A DNA stretch of 64,000 bases from Blautia pseudococcoides (GTDB lineage: Bacteria > Bacillota > Clostridia > Lachnospirales > Lachnospiraceae): positions 4,552,501 to 4,616,500 of the forward strand of contig NZ_CP015405.2 in NCBI RefSeq assembly GCF_001689125.2. Direction: 5' to 3'. The translations under genes were made by a program, and so were the position numbers. The notes below the pieces were generated by a model. The model searched no databases. It saw only the letters and a program-made list of their open reading frames with translations, and was not told where the DNA came from. Of this stretch, positions 46,437 through 56,188 are shown piece by piece. Within the stretch, counting starts at the first letter, position 1; each line of letters starts with the position of its first letter.

Positions 46437-48203
46437 TTATGCATTTTTTTCCATGACGGTGTTGTAGAAGTCGTCAACGGCCTTCATGTAATCGTCGATC
46501 AGTTCCAGCTTGTCATTGGGAACATCATATTTGATGGAGATGATCTTCTCAAATACATTCTCCTTGCGGAGCACTGACATGGGCATACCCATGGCGATCA
46601 GGTTTCTGCAGCGCTTATACAGATAAAGGATGACCTCCATCATCTTAAACTGTTTGTCCAGAGATACACAGGTATCGTCAGGATGGAAAGCATTCTGCTG
46701 CAGGAAGCCCAGACGGATGACTCTCGCGATCTCCAGAGTCAGTTTCTGATCATCCGGCAGTACATCGCTTCCGATCAGCTTTACGATCTCCATCAGGCTG
46801 CTCTCCTGGTTTAAGATAGCCATCAGGCGGTTTCTGTCATCCACAAATCTGGGTGATACATTTTCACTGTACCAGTGGGACAGGTCGCCCAGATATTCAC
46901 TGTAGCTGGTAAGCCAGTGGATCGCCGGGAAATGTCTGGCATATGCCAGGGATTTATCAAGCCCCCAGAAACAGCGCACAAAACGCTTGGTGTTCTGGGT
47001 CACAGGCTCGGAGAAATCACCGCCCTGGGGGGACACGGCCCCGATGATGGATACGGAACCCTCCGTACCGTTTAAGTTCTGCATCATGCCTGCCCTCTCG
47101 TAGAATGCGGAGAGGCGGGAGGCCAGATAAGCCGGGAAGCCTTCCTCCGCGGGCATTTCCTCCAGACGTCCGGACAGCTCACGCAGAGCCTCGGCCCACC
47201 TGGATGTGGAATCGGCCATGATCGCCACGTCGTATCCCATATCCCGGTAATATTCCGCCAGGGAGATACCTGTGTAGATGGAAGCCTCACGGGCAGCCAC
47301 CGGCATGTTGGAGGTGTTGGCGATGAGTGTGGTGCGGGCCATGAGGGCATTGCCTGTCTTGGGATCGTGGAGCTTTGAGAAGTCCTCCAAAACCTGGGTC
47401 ATCTCATTGCCGCGCTCGCCGCAGCCGATGTAGACAATGATGTCCGCGTCAGACCATTTTGCGATCTGGTGCTGGGTCATGGTCTTACCTGTTCCGAAAC
47501 CGCCGGGAACGGCCGCTGTACCGCCTTTGGCAATGGGAAACAGGGTATCCAGGATACGCTGTCCCGTAACCAGAGGGATGGTGGCCGGATAACGCTTGTT
47601 GGTAGGGCGCGGAATACGGATCGGCCATTTCTGCGCCAGTTTCAACGGATATTCGCTGCCGTCCGCAAGCTGGACCACCGCTAAAACGTCAGTCACGGTG
47701 TATGCGCCGTCCTTTACCACTTTGGATACAATACCTTCCACCTGAGGCGGAACCATGGATTTGTGTACAATGGACGGGGTCTCCGGCAGCTCCGCGATGA
47801 TGGTGCCGCCGTGCACCTCCATGCCGTCCTTTATTGTCATATGAACGTTCCATTTTTTCTCTGTGTCCAGGGAATCTACCTGCATACCGCGGGAGATGTA
47901 TTTGCCGGACTGTTCGGCAATGACAGAGAGGGGACGCTGGATACCGTCGAAAATATTGTCCAGGATACCCGGCCCCAGCATAACAGAGATGGCATCACCT
48001 GTGGCAGTGACCGTCTCCCCCGGTCTTAAACCGCTGGTTTCCTCGAAAACCTGAACGGTGGTGGTATCCTTTTTCAGGGAAATAACCTCGCCTACCAGGT
48101 TTTCCTTTCCCACGTATACCATTTCCGACATCTTGAATCCTGTATTACCTTTCAGATAAATGACGGGACCGTTGATGCCGTAGATAATTCCTGTTCTATT
48201 CAT
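46437..48203 (-). CDS. atpA: V-type ATPase catalytic subunit A
   Basis: The catalytic subunit, 588 aa from ATG 48203 ([15 protein letters not shown]) after GGAGG. The P-loop is [13 protein letters not shown], the catalytic Glu follows in GCGERGNEM, and the non-homologous insert of V/A-type A subunits is present (around residues 110-190). In Clostridia this complex may run as an ATP-driven H+ or Na+ pump. It overlaps subunit E by 8 bases. Confidence 0.96.
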   Translation of the reverse strand: MNRTGIIYGINGPVIYLKGNTGFKMSEMVYVGKENLVGEVISLKKDTTTVQVFEETSGLRPGETVTATGDAISVMLGPGILDNIFDGIQRPLSVIAEQSGKYISRGMQVDSLDTEKKWNVHMTIKDGMEVHGGTIIAELPETPSIVHKSMVPPQVEGIVSKVVKDGAYTVTDVLAVVQLADGSEYPLKLAQKWPIRIPRPTNKRYPATIPLVTGQRILDTLFPIAKGGTAAVPGGFGTGKTMTQHQIAKWSDADIIVYIGCGERGNEMTQVLEDFSKLHDPKTGNALMARTTLIANTSNMPVAAREASIYTGISLAEYYRDMGYDVAIMADSTSRWAEALRELSGRLEEMPAEEGFPAYLASRLSAFYERAGMMQNLNGTEGSVSIIGAVSPQGGDFSEPVTQNTKRFVRCFWGLDKSLAYARHFPAIHWLTSYSEYLGDLSHWYSENVSPRFVDDRNRLMAILNQESSLMEIVKLIGSDVLPDDQKLTLEIARVIRLGFLQQNAFHPDDTCVSLDKQFKMMEVILYLYKRCRNLIAMGMPMSVLRKENVFEKIISIKYDVPNDKLELIDDYMKAVDDFYNTVMEKNA

Positions 48204-48783
48204 GTAGCAGTCCTCCGTCAAAATTAAATTCTTCTTTTTCGTTCTCGTATAAAGTTTTGAATGTGTGGTCAATTAAAATATTCTTCGCCGGGATCACAGC
48301 ACGGACGCCGCCCATGAAGGGAGTTTCCGACAGGCAGAGGGGAGTCCCGCATCTGGCCGCAAGGGTTTCCAGCAGGTTGGCGTCCGCAGGGGTCAGATAA
48401 ATCTGTACTTCGTCCTCTCCGGCAATGCTCAGGGCTTCCCGGATTTTTTCTTCCAGCCAGACTAGGTACTCGGAGCTGCCCATGAAGGTCTCCAGTTTGT
48501 TTCTTACTTCCACAAACAATTCCTCACGCAGTTCCTGCTGTTTCTTGGACAGACGTCTTTTAATGTGAAGCTGCTCCGCAGACAATGCCTTGTTTATTTC
48601 ACGTTTTGCGTTCTCTGTCTCCAGCTTTAACTGGTTGGCGGCATTTTTCTGTTTATCTTCTTTATGTTCAGCCAGCATCTGGGAGAGGGCAGCCCGGTAT
48701 TCTTCCAGGGCCTTTTCAGACTCCTCCCGTGCGCTTTCCATAGATACTTCGTAGAAATGCTGCAGTTTTTCTTCGGTTGTCAT
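48196..48783 (-). CDS. atpE: V-type ATPase subunit E
   Basis: A peripheral stator stalk subunit of 195 aa. The N-terminal 100 residues are a charged helix that pairs with the G/H subunit in a coiled coil, and the C-terminal globular part caps the head. ATG 48783 (MTTEEKLQHFYE) lies 6 bases after AAGGTG; a GTG at 48792 is an alternative start. Confidence 0.9.
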   Translation of the reverse strand: MTTEEKLQHFYEVSMESAREESEKALEEYRAALSQMLAEHKEDKQKNAANQLKLETENAKREINKALSAEQLHIKRRLSKKQQELREELFVEVRNKLETFMGSSEYLVWLEEKIREALSIAGEDEVQIYLTPADANLLETLAARCGTPLCLSETPFMGGVRAVIPAKNILIDHTFKTLYENEKEEFNFDGGLLHE

Positions 48784-48801
48784 GTCGTTCACCTTCTTTA
48801 T

Positions 48802-49110
48802 CTATAATTTCAAACCGATCGCCTCATTGACATAAGAAAGAATAAAATCGGGTGCACGGCCGGTACCATGTCTGTCGGGGATTTCTATAATGAGCGGCAG
48901 ACGATGGTTCAGCCGCATGTCGTCAATGATATCGGGAAACTCCCTGCCGAATTTTTCCGTCAGCAGGATGATGCCGTTTTCCTTGTTGGCAATGGCGTCC
49001 TCCAGAGCTTTTCTCAGCTCTTCGCGTTCATGCACCACAACACCTTCCACGCCTGCAAGCCGCATTCCTGTATAGGTGTCAATATTATCGCTGATCAAAA
49101 ACATTTTCAT
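48802..49110 (-). CDS. atpF: V-type ATPase subunit F
   Basis: A 102-aa Rossmann-like subunit that sits on the rotor shaft with subunit D. MKMFLISDNIDTYTGMRLAG is the typical opening. It lies between subunits K and E, as in many clostridial operons. Confidence 0.92.
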   Translation of the reverse strand: MKMFLISDNIDTYTGMRLAGVEGVVVHEREELRKALEDAIANKENGIILLTEKFGREFPDIIDDMRLNHRLPLIIEIPDRHGTGRAPDFILSYVNEAIGLKL

Positions 49111-49150
49111 AATGCATCAGTCTCTTTCTATTAAAAATATAAGGCAGCCC

Positions 49151-49588
49151 TTATCCCAGTTTACCTAAGATCATGAAGGAAATGATAAGTCCGTACAGAG
49201 CAATACCTTCTGCCATGGCTACGAAGATCATGGATTTACCAAACAGGGAACCGTCCTCGCTGATAGCACCCAGTGCAGCGCTTGCGGAGGAGGCAACAGC
49301 GATACCGGAACCGATGCCGGAAAGTCCGGTAACCAGTGCGGCGCCGATGTAGCCCAGGCCTGTGGCAAGTCCTGCGGAAGCTGTGTCAGTGGCAGCGCTT
49401 ACGGAAGCGGTTCCGCCGATCATCACAACAGAAGCCACCAGAAGGGTACCGAAGAAGAAGAAACAGTTCACGCCCAGTGATTTTTTGTAACGCTTTTTAT
49501 TTTTCTCTCCCAGGAAAAAGTATCCGAAGGGAACAATGATGCTTAAAATTAATGCCGCTGCTATAGTAAATTGAATTAATGTTGTCAT
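49151..49588 (-). CDS. atpK: V-type ATPase proteolipid subunit K
   Basis: The membrane rotor-ring subunit, 145 aa, with four hydrophobic helices, a duplicated hairpin. The first hairpin has lost the carboxylate, and only the second bears the ion-binding Glu, in VAMAEGIALYGL (residue about 129). One site per four helices is the V-type pattern. Ion preference cannot be decided with confidence from these residues. Confidence 0.93.
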   Translation of the reverse strand: MTTLIQFTIAAALILSIIVPFGYFFLGEKNKKRYKKSLGVNCFFFFGTLLVASVVMIGGTASVSAATDTASAGLATGLGYIGAALVTGLSGIGSGIAVASSASAALGAISEDGSLFGKSMIFVAMAEGIALYGLIISFMILGKLG

Positions 49589-49609
49589 AATAATGAATCC
49601 TCCTTAGGT

Positions 49610-51559
49610 TTATGCATTTTTGTTTTCTCTTTTTACGCGCTTTAAGAATGGGTGGAATTCCCTGCCGCTGCCTTTATAGAAGCGGCTGAACATCTCGTAA
49701 TATTCCAGACGGAGTACCTGGATACCTACGATCAGGCCCTCCATAGCGCATACAAAGCCATTGCCCAGCACGATGACCAGCCAGTTGATACTGCCTCCGC
49801 TTTCAGCGCCTCCAAGCATGAGTACAACACCCATCATGGCTGCATGGCTGACAGCAAATGCGCCGATACGGACGAAGGAAAGGGTGTTGGAGAGATAACT
49901 CAGCATTACCTCAAACAGTTCAAAGAAGCTCTGAACAAAGAACATGACCTTTCCGCCCTCCACAACAGGCTGTTTTTTCTTAATGATACGTGTCAGCGGC
50001 TCCTTCAGCATGATCAGGATAAGCGGTACGCCGAACATGATGACCAGGATCGCCGTTGCCGGAAGAGAATGTCCTGTCAGGTACAGCAGGATCATAACGG
50101 TCAGTGCCCCGTAGAAGACCAGGCCGCAGACTGCATTCTGGTCAAACAGGATATTTTCCGTATCGCGGCATCTCACTGCATTGATGATATGGAAGATCAT
50201 GGTCAGCAGTATGAGGAACATACCGAAGACGATCGCCACAATAAACACAGTGTTCATGTTGCCAAGGCCGGGTACATTGGTCATGGCATCCACAGGCCGC
50301 AGCCATATGGGTTCCAGCACATCTTCAAATCCGAAGATACTGCCGAACATGAAGCCAAAGAAAGTGGAAAAGATACCGGCTGTGCCTATGATGGCGGCCA
50401 GATCCATTTTTTTGAATTTGTAAAGCAAAAATCCGCCGATAGCCAGCAAAAGACCCTGTCCCACATCGCCGAACATGGCGCCGAAGATGAAGGAATAGGT
50501 GACTGCCACGAACATGGTGGGGTCCATCTCATTGTAGGCGGGAAGGCCGTACATTTTAACATACATCTCAAAAGGTTTGAAAACCTTGGGGTTTTTCAGC
50601 TTGGTCGGCGGCTGTGTGCGTATGTTGTTCTGGTCATCCTCAATGATACAGAACAGTTTGGCATCGTTTTCAATGTCCTTCTGGAAAGCCAGGGCATCCA
50701 GCTCGGTCATCCATCCGCAGAGAATATAGAAGGTCTCCTGGTGTTCTTTGACGCAGGCCGCTACTTTTCGCACGTCAAAGTTGGTGGAGAGAGCACTTAG
50801 GGCTTCTCTTGCGGAGAGTATGGCGGAAGCGTCGTCCCGGAGCAGCAGCCGTATTTCTTCCTGGCAGGAGGCCATGTGCCTGTCTATGGTTTCCAGTTTT
50901 ATTTTCAGTTCCCTGTGTATGGCCTGGGGTGTCCCGTGGTAGTAATCTTTTTTCAGGTAAATCCTTTCAAAATGCATGGAAGAGAAGACTGCGTCAACTT
51001 CCTCCATCCTGGTCCAGGGTACGAAATAGACGCCCCATACATATTCGTCTTCATGGCAGGGATAGAACCAGGTGTCCATGCCGTCATAGACGTACTCTTT
51101 GAATTTGTTATAATATTCTTTCGCGATCCGGCCGAAACGGACCTGGACAAAACGGTAGTGTACCAATTTATCCACATCTTCCGGCAGATTCAGGAAGGGG
51201 GTGATACGGTTTAAGTCTTCCACAACTGCCGTCCGCTGTGCCTTCAGGTCATCGCATTCTGCATTGATGTCTGAGAGCTTCTGGCTGAGGGAGTCAATAA
51301 GATCCGTGGCTTCATCCAGGGAAATATCCCGGACCGGCACGTCCTCTGTATTCTGCAGCAGCCCTGCAAATTCTGCGGCTTTGTTCAGAAGTTCCTTGTA
51401 AGGGTTGATCTGAATATAAGGGGACAAGTGCTGCACCTGCGTCAGCTGTGCCATGGCATTTTCCAGATGGATCTCATACTTAGCCAGGTATTCGTTGACA
51501 ACTCTGTCAATGTCAGACTTCGGACCGGTAATGCTCAAGAATTTCATTTTCTCAATCAT
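49610..51559 (-). CDS. atpI: V-type ATPase subunit I
   Basis: A 649-aa stator membrane subunit. The first 320 or so residues are cytoplasmic and rich in helix; the rest holds about eight helices with the ion half-channels. EMDPTMFVAVTYSFIFGAMF GDVGQG (read in two parts) is the family hallmark. It lies between subunits C and K. Confidence 0.94.
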   Translation of the reverse strand: MIEKMKFLSITGPKSDIDRVVNEYLAKYEIHLENAMAQLTQVQHLSPYIQINPYKELLNKAAEFAGLLQNTEDVPVRDISLDEATDLIDSLSQKLSDINAECDDLKAQRTAVVEDLNRITPFLNLPEDVDKLVHYRFVQVRFGRIAKEYYNKFKEYVYDGMDTWFYPCHEDEYVWGVYFVPWTRMEEVDAVFSSMHFERIYLKKDYYHGTPQAIHRELKIKLETIDRHMASCQEEIRLLLRDDASAILSAREALSALSTNFDVRKVAACVKEHQETFYILCGWMTELDALAFQKDIENDAKLFCIIEDDQNNIRTQPPTKLKNPKVFKPFEMYVKMYGLPAYNEMDPTMFVAVTYSFIFGAMFGDVGQGLLLAIGGFLLYKFKKMDLAAIIGTAGIFSTFFGFMFGSIFGFEDVLEPIWLRPVDAMTNVPGLGNMNTVFIVAIVFGMFLILLTMIFHIINAVRCRDTENILFDQNAVCGLVFYGALTVMILLYLTGHSLPATAILVIMFGVPLILIMLKEPLTRIIKKKQPVVEGGKVMFFVQSFFELFEVMLSYLSNTLSFVRIGAFAVSHAAMMGVVLMLGGAESGGSINWLVIVLGNGFVCAMEGLIVGIQVLRLEYYEMFSRFYKGSGREFHPFLKRVKRENKNA

Positions 51560-51576
51560 GTCAATTACCTCCGAGG

Positions 51577-52617
51577 TTAGTTTTTGTGAATATAATCCAG
51601 CGTCTCAGCCGGGGACAGTCCGTAGCGGATACACTCTATGGCAGTAGTGAGCCGGTCTACTTCATGTTCCTTGTGATAAAAATAGGAATAGATCATAATG
51701 ACTGAGTGCGGGTATTTTCTTGCCTCCGATTCCAGGACATTCCTGAGATTCAGAGTATAGTATTCTTCCAGGTTCTCCGGCGCAAGTTCCGGATAACGTT
51801 TTTTATAGGCAGTGGTATCCAGTACGCGGCGGAACTCTTCCTTGTCCGCTGCTTCCACCAGTGCGGTGATCTCTTTGTGGGAGAGCTTGTAGTGCACAGG
51901 TATGAGCAGTGCGTAGATATCAGCCGGGGCCATATGGTAATACCTGCGGGAACGGTAGATCCACTGCAGGTTAAGCATATCAAATTTGTTGCCGTAGGCT
52001 TTTATGATTTCTTGCAGATCTCTTTTTTTGAACAGCTTATCTTTTACAGACCAGATATTCGCAAAATAATACTGGTCCAGCGCCATGCCGTAATCAAAAA
52101 GGAGCGGTGTATATTCTTCCCCGATCTTAGACAGTGGGGAGTAATATTCCGTACCTTTCAGACTGTTTACAAATTCTTCAATTGTAGCTGCTTGGGTCAG
52201 TTTTTCCAAATCCAGTTTGGAATGCCGGTCAAAGAAATCCTTGAACAGCGATAAATCCAGCCCTTCCCGGGTCTTGTCAAATACCCTTCTTAGGCATTCC
52301 TTCATAATGGCGATCTCATACCGCTTAAAGTACAGAGCCATAAAGGTGCGCTGGGAGGGATTGGCGAATTTGTAAATCTTAGCAAAGTTCTGATGGATCG
52401 TGTGGGTAAGCAGTTTTTCCATGTCACCCCTGTGGAGTGAGTTTTCGTCCAGGTCAGCCCACAGTTCTTTGAATCCGGGCTGCTTTTTTAGATACGCAAC
52501 CACCTGGGGAACAGATTCTAACTGAGAGATTTCCTGATACTGCCTTTCCGTCATGAGCTTGCTCTGCATGGCACGGATTTTTGTTGAAAGACCGCTGTAA
52601 GATAACAGGGTTCCCAT
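51577..52617 (-). CDS. atpC: V-type ATPase subunit C
   Basis: A 346-aa helical socket that joins the rotor shaft to the membrane ring. Three repeats of the subunit-C fold are expected. The opening is LLSYSGLSTKIRAMQSKLM, and YEIAIMKECLRRVF and YFANIWSVKDKL are family-like. It follows the G/H subunit by 4 bases. Confidence 0.92.
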   Translation of the reverse strand: MGTLLSYSGLSTKIRAMQSKLMTERQYQEISQLESVPQVVAYLKKQPGFKELWADLDENSLHRGDMEKLLTHTIHQNFAKIYKFANPSQRTFMALYFKRYEIAIMKECLRRVFDKTREGLDLSLFKDFFDRHSKLDLEKLTQAATIEEFVNSLKGTEYYSPLSKIGEEYTPLLFDYGMALDQYYFANIWSVKDKLFKKRDLQEIIKAYGNKFDMLNLQWIYRSRRYYHMAPADIYALLIPVHYKLSHKEITALVEAADKEEFRRVLDTTAYKKRYPELAPENLEEYYTLNLRNVLESEARKYPHSVIMIYSYFYHKEHEVDRLTTAIECIRYGLSPAETLDYIHKN

Positions 52618-52621
52618 AACA

Positions 52622-52933
52622 TCACATCCTTAATATTTTGTCATACAGTTTCTGAGCCATCTCTTGGTGATGGGCTTCATAATACTTTTCCATTTTATGC
52701 AGGATTTCATCCGTTTCCGCTTTCTGGTTATCCAGTTCTTTTTCCATGTTGACTTCCAGGTCTCTGCGGATGGATTCCAGTTCTTTGGCAGTTTTCCGGT
52801 CAGCTTCCTCATCGAAGGCTTTGATCTGGGCATCATTGTCTTCGGAAAGCTTTTTTTTCTGGACAGCAACGTCCTCCATGATCCGGGAAGCAGCGGCTTC
52901 GATTTCTGCCAGTTTGCTGATTACATCTTCCAT
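52622..52933 (-). CDS. atpH: V-type ATPase subunit G/H
   Basis: A 103-aa almost wholly helical, charged protein (KLAEIEAAASRIMEDVAVQK and on) that pairs with subunit E to form the peripheral stalk. It is the first gene of the operon after AAGGAGG. Order on the transcript: G/H-C-I-K-F-E-A-B-D. Confidence 0.88.
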   Translation of the reverse strand: MEDVISKLAEIEAAASRIMEDVAVQKKKLSEDNDAQIKAFDEEADRKTAKELESIRRDLEVNMEKELDNQKAETDEILHKMEKYYEAHHQEMAQKLYDKILRM

Positions 52934-53082
52934 AGATTTTCCTCCTTGTGTCTTCTATATATCATACACCTTTTCCAGAAAAAATCCATAGAAATCTTCA
53001 TAATATTTCAGCTGATTTATACAAAAGATATAATTGTGACGGGTGTTTTTCTTATGTTTTTTGGCGAATTTTGCGGTAATCT

Positions 53083-53112
53083 TTGACAAAGCAAAAAGTT
53101 TTCAGTTATACT
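53083..53112 (+). promoter_or_regulatory. Promoter of trmB
   Basis: TTGACA (53083-53088) and TATACT (53107-53112), spacer 18. An inverted repeat TTTCAG/CTGAAA overlaps the -10. Confidence 0.65.
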
Positions 53113-53192
53113 GAAAGAAGGCGGAAAATGCCGGCTGTGTATGCCGGCTGGCTTCGTCTGCAAGAAAGATGTGAAGAAAGGCTGGATATGAA

Positions 53193-53846
53193 ATGCGTTT
53201 GAGAAATATACCCGGAGCAAAGGAGGCCATTGCCGGGAGCACTTATGTGATACAGAATCCTCAGGGAAACCGTGGAAAGTGGCATGAGGTGTTCCAAAAT
53301 GATAATCCTGTCCATATAGAGGTGGGAATGGGAAAAGGCCGTTTTATTATGGACATGGCGGCCCGCAGCCCGCATATTAATTATGTAGGGATCGAGATGT
53401 ATGACAGCATCCTGCTGCGGGCACTCCAGAAGATGGAAGAGCGGGAAAACGGGACAGAGGCACCTCACAATTTATTTTTCATGAGAATGGATGCCAGGGA
53501 GCTGCCGCTTGTATTTAATCCCGAAGAAGTGGACAGAATATATTTAAACTTTTCCGACCCGTGGCCCAAGGACCGCCATGCAAAGAGAAGGCTCACATCA
53601 AGGCAGTTCCTGGAGCGCTATGATGCCATACTGGCTAAGGACGGTACGGTGGAGTTCAAGACAGACAACAGGGAGCTTTTTGACTTTTCCGTGGAGGAAT
53701 TTAAGGAGGCCGGGTGGAAACTTTTGGCCTGCACCTATGACCTGCATCACGACGGGGAACTGAACCGGGGGAATGTGATGACGGAATATGAGGAGAAGTT
53801 TTCCTCCATGGGGAATCCTATCCACAAGCTGACCGCAGCCAGATAG
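53193..53846 (+). CDS. trmB: tRNA (guanine-N7)-methyltransferase
   Basis: A 217-aa SAM-dependent enzyme that makes m7G46 in tRNA. The SAM loop is IEVGMGKGRFI, followed by GIEMYDSI (acidic end of the second strand) and the family motif YLNFSDPWPKDRHAKRRL. The length matches the family. Confidence 0.95.
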   Translation: MRLRNIPGAKEAIAGSTYVIQNPQGNRGKWHEVFQNDNPVHIEVGMGKGRFIMDMAARSPHINYVGIEMYDSILLRALQKMEERENGTEAPHNLFFMRMDARELPLVFNPEEVDRIYLNFSDPWPKDRHAKRRLTSRQFLERYDAILAKDGTVEFKTDNRELFDFSVEEFKEAGWKLLACTYDLHHDGELNRGNVMTEYEEKFSSMGNPIHKLTAAR

Positions 53847-53925
53847 GGAAGCAGAAACCGGGTTTCGGTCCGGGATTTTTGTCATATGATATAGAGAAGC
53901 AGTTTTACCTGAAAGGAAGTATCCT

Positions 53926-54069
53926 ATGGCGAAGAAGAAAAATATGCAGAACTCCCTCTTTGAATGGGCATATACAAACAGGAAAATGGGCAGCAAAACT
54001 GCTGATATCTTGAAATCAGTCGGAGAAGTGAATAAGCTTTTAAGTTCAGCCGGGAAAAAGAAAAAGTAA
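53926..54069 (+). CDS. Small basic protein of 47 aa
   Basis: ATG 53926 follows GAAAGGAAG. The product begins MAKKKNMQNSLFEWAYTNRK and ends with AGKKKK: lysine-rich ends around a hydrophobic-amphipathic middle (KTADILKSVGEVNKLLSS). No family is recognised. The good ribosome site, start and compact position between trmB and trxA support translation. Confidence 0.6.
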   Translation: MAKKKNMQNSLFEWAYTNRKMGSKTADILKSVGEVNKLLSSAGKKKK

Positions 54070-54137
54070 GAAAAAGGGGAAAACAGTAAAAACTACTATA
54101 AGAAAGCGTGTAACGCTTAACCGGAAAGGAGAAAATC

Positions 54138-54455
54138 ATGGTTGAAGTGATTACGGAACAGAATTTTGACAAGGTTGTGATGGGGGCAGATCTGCCTGTA
54201 CTGGTGGATTTTTATGCGACCTGGTGTGGCCCGTGCAAGCAGATGGCGCCGGTGATCGAGGAGCTGTCTGAGGATCTGGAGGGCAAGGCCCTGTTCGGCA
54301 AGGTCAATGTAGATGAAAATATCAATCTGGCCCAGAGATATAAAATCCTGCAGGTTCCCACCTTCCTGTTCGTTAAGGACGGCAAGGTAATGAGCCGGGA
54401 GACCGGAGGGATCAGCAAGGAAGAGCTGGCAGAGGAACTTGGGGTGTGGCTGTAA
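54138..54455 (+). CDS. trxA: Thioredoxin
   Basis: A 105-aa dithiol carrier with active site FYATWCGPCKQMAPV and the cis-Pro in ILQVPTFLFVKDG. The ATG at 54138 follows AAAGGAG. It is reduced by TrxB (32994). A GC palindrome CCGGCC/GGCCGG follows the stop, without a T-run. Confidence 0.95.
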   Translation: MVEVITEQNFDKVVMGADLPVLVDFYATWCGPCKQMAPVIEELSEDLEGKALFGKVNVDENINLAQRYKILQVPTFLFVKDGKVMSRETGGISKEELAEELGVWL

Positions 54456-54564
54456 AGCCGCCCCCGGCCTGCGGCCGGATGTGGAAAAACAGCGGAAATT
54501 GCGTTATTTGGGTGCAGTGTTAAATGTATATGATAAAAAACATAAAAAAATGTAAAAAAGATAC

Positions 54565-54593
54565 TTGCATTTTTTTGGAATATCGCTTATAAT
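54565..54593 (+). promoter_or_regulatory. Promoter of tRNA-Lys
   Basis: TTGCAT (54565-54570) and TATAAT (54588-54593), spacer 17, 21 bases before the tRNA. Confidence 0.75.
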
Positions 54594-54614
54594 ATGTCTT
54601 GCGTTACAAAATAT

Positions 54615-54687
54615 GCGCCTTTAGCTCAGTTGGTAGAGCAGTAGACTCTTAATCTATTTGTCCAGGGTTCGAGTCCCTGAAGGCGCA
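54615..54687 (+). tRNA. tRNA-Lys (anticodon CTT)
   Basis: A 73-base cloverleaf. The acceptor GCGCCTT pairs with AAGGCGC, the D arm is GCTC/GAGC, and the anticodon stem GTAGA/TCTAT encloses CTCTTAA with anticodon CTT. The T arm is CAGGGTTCGAGTCCCTG and the discriminator is A. No CCA is encoded. The integrase gene right downstream suggests that its 3' end is the phage attachment site. Confidence 0.95.
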
Positions 54688-54690
54688 CTA

Positions 54691-54741
54691 AAAAGCACTG
54701 TTTTTGCAGAGTTGGAGCTGCGGGGACGGTGCTTTTCTTTT
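54691..54741 (+). terminator. Candidate tRNA terminator
   Basis: AAAAGCAC (54691-54698) pairs with GTGCTTTT (54729-54736), followed by CTTTT. The loop of about 30 bases is long. Confidence 0.5.
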
Positions 54742-54789
54742 GCGATCGCAATAATACTGATAATCTACTGGCCTAAAAAATCCGGAATT

Positions 54790-54854
54790 TGTATCTCAAA
54801 TGTTCTTCCGGTCCGGCCCGATCGGGAGCTGCAGCACAACTGTTTTGAGATACA
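54790..54854. repeat. Phage intergenic element 1, 65-bp class
   Basis: Arms TGTATCTCAAA and TTTGAGATACA form a perfect 11-bp inverted repeat. The core holds CCCGATCGGG and GAGCTGCAGC. It lies downstream of the integrase, between it and the tRNA. Confidence 0.85.
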
Positions 54855-54888
54855 TTTAAAATGCCCGGCATGGAGCCGGGCAATTCTT

Positions 54889-55866
54889 TCAATATCCAGT
54901 TCTGAAAAAAATTCCATCCAATTGATAAATACTGGCACCCATCATTTTATAGGTGTTCGCCAAATGAAGATACGTTCTGGTTACTGTATAATCATAATGG
55001 CCCAAAAACAATCTTAGATTTTCGAGGTTTCCACCTCCCATAACATAACTGGTAGCAAAAGTGTGCCGGAGCAGGTGAGGAGTAAGACGAGCTATACCAG
55101 TTTTACGTTTGATCCGGGCAAAGAGCTGCTTGATGCAATTATAGTTTATATACCCTTCGCCACGAATCCGAGCGAACGCTGGCTGTAAAGTATATTGCTT
55201 ATCATCCAGATTATCCGTAAATCCCCGGTATAACATTACATAAGTATAAAGAGCTTTCTTAAGTTTTGGACAAAGGAGCACGACCCTGGACTTTTCACCC
55301 TTTGTATTAATTATCTTTACAATATTCTTATCAAAGTATATGTCACAAAGCCGAAGCGATTCGACCTCTTCCGCCCGAAACCCAGCATCAAGCATAAGAT
55401 GTACGATACAATAATTTCTCAATCCGGTTTCGGTTTTCAAACTGAAAAGTTTATCAATAGCCATAACCTCATCCTGATACAGAGGAACTTTTTCCTCACT
55501 ATCATCTTTTGGCATCTTCACGTTTGTTTTAAAATTTAAATTAAATTCCGCATTGCAGAAATTGAGAAAGGCTTTAACCGCACGACAATAGGTGCGTATC
55601 GTAGTATTTTTAATACATACATCAGACGGCACAGCAAAAGGATGTCTGGAAAATCTGGGCTTGTGTCGTAACATACGGATATAATCAGCCATTATCTTAT
55701 CAGGCAAAACAGCTATATCACTTCCAGACGTACAGCCGGGAACCTCAGTATACAAAAAGTCAAGAAAAAATCCTAAATTCTTTGCATAATATTGAATTGT
55801 CTTTGCAGAACAAAAGGTTTCCCTGTCTGCAATGAATAAATTGTAAGCTACTAAAATTGTTATCAT
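54889..55866 (-). CDS. Tyrosine recombinase (phage integrase)
   Basis: A 325-aa site-specific recombinase. The N-terminal half is a SAM-like core-binding domain. The catalytic set is visible: Arg in LDAGFRAEEV, Lys in NTKGEKSRVV, HLLRHTFAT (His-x-x-Arg), a further His in FLGHYDYT, and the Tyr nucleophile in RTYLHLA. The ATG at 55866 follows GAGGTGA. It lies 200 bases from the tRNA-Lys gene and reads toward it, the classic position for integration at a tRNA 3' end. Many inoviruses use host XerCD or a transposase instead, so an own integrase is notable. Confidence 0.93.
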   Translation of the reverse strand: MITILVAYNLFIADRETFCSAKTIQYYAKNLGFFLDFLYTEVPGCTSGSDIAVLPDKIMADYIRMLRHKPRFSRHPFAVPSDVCIKNTTIRTYCRAVKAFLNFCNAEFNLNFKTNVKMPKDDSEEKVPLYQDEVMAIDKLFSLKTETGLRNYCIVHLMLDAGFRAEEVESLRLCDIYFDKNIVKIINTKGEKSRVVLLCPKLKKALYTYVMLYRGFTDNLDDKQYTLQPAFARIRGEGYINYNCIKQLFARIKRKTGIARLTPHLLRHTFATSYVMGGGNLENLRLFLGHYDYTVTRTYLHLANTYKMMGASIYQLDGIFFRTGY

Positions 55867-55875
55867 AATATCACC

Positions 55876-56109
55876 TCATATTAACCATTTGTATGTATCG
55901 AGAAAATACTTATCAAAACGTTCATTGTCCTCTTCCGCAAGTCTTTCCCGGTTATAAACGAAAAACAAAATAAGAAAATAGATACCAAAAAGATAATCAG
56001 TATCATAATTCAATACACCAAAAGTAAGAGTAAGAAAAATAAATTCATAAGTCATAAACGTATGAAACTCTTTATCAAAGAAGAAATAATTATAAATTTT
56101 TTCCAGCAT
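55876..56109 (-). CDS. Small membrane protein of the phage
   Basis: From ATG 56109 (AAATGGAGG before it) the protein is 77 aa. It begins MLEKIYNYFFFDKEFH, has two hydrophobic stretches around residues 18-34 and 38-52, then a charged tail ending TYKWLI. No family is recognised. It lies between repeat element 2 and the integrase gene, 9 bases before the latter, so the two are probably co-translated. It could influence excision, immunity or membrane assembly. Confidence 0.6.
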   Translation of the reverse strand: MLEKIYNYFFFDKEFHTFMTYEFIFLTLTFGVLNYDTDYLFGIYFLILFFVYNRERLAEEDNERFDKYFLDTYKWLI

Positions 56110-56123
56110 ATCTAACCTCCATT

Positions 56124-56188
56124 TGTATCTCACTTAATTCGCCGATCGGACTGGAGCTGCCTCCGTAGCACAATCGTTTTGAGTTACA
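56124..56188. repeat. Phage intergenic element 2, 65-bp class
   Basis: Arms TGTATCTCA and TGAGTTACA, one mismatch. The core contains CCGATCGG and GGAGCTGCCTCCG. It overlaps the last 18 codons of the 75-aa gene and ends 4 bases before the Shine-Dalgarno of the next gene. Confidence 0.85.

Noticed and set aside
49652..50800. A 382-codon plus-strand open frame opposite V-ATPase subunit I
   Set aside because: It is a shadow frame of a highly conserved minus-strand gene; its His/Gln-rich, Cys-rich composition is typical of antisense frames.
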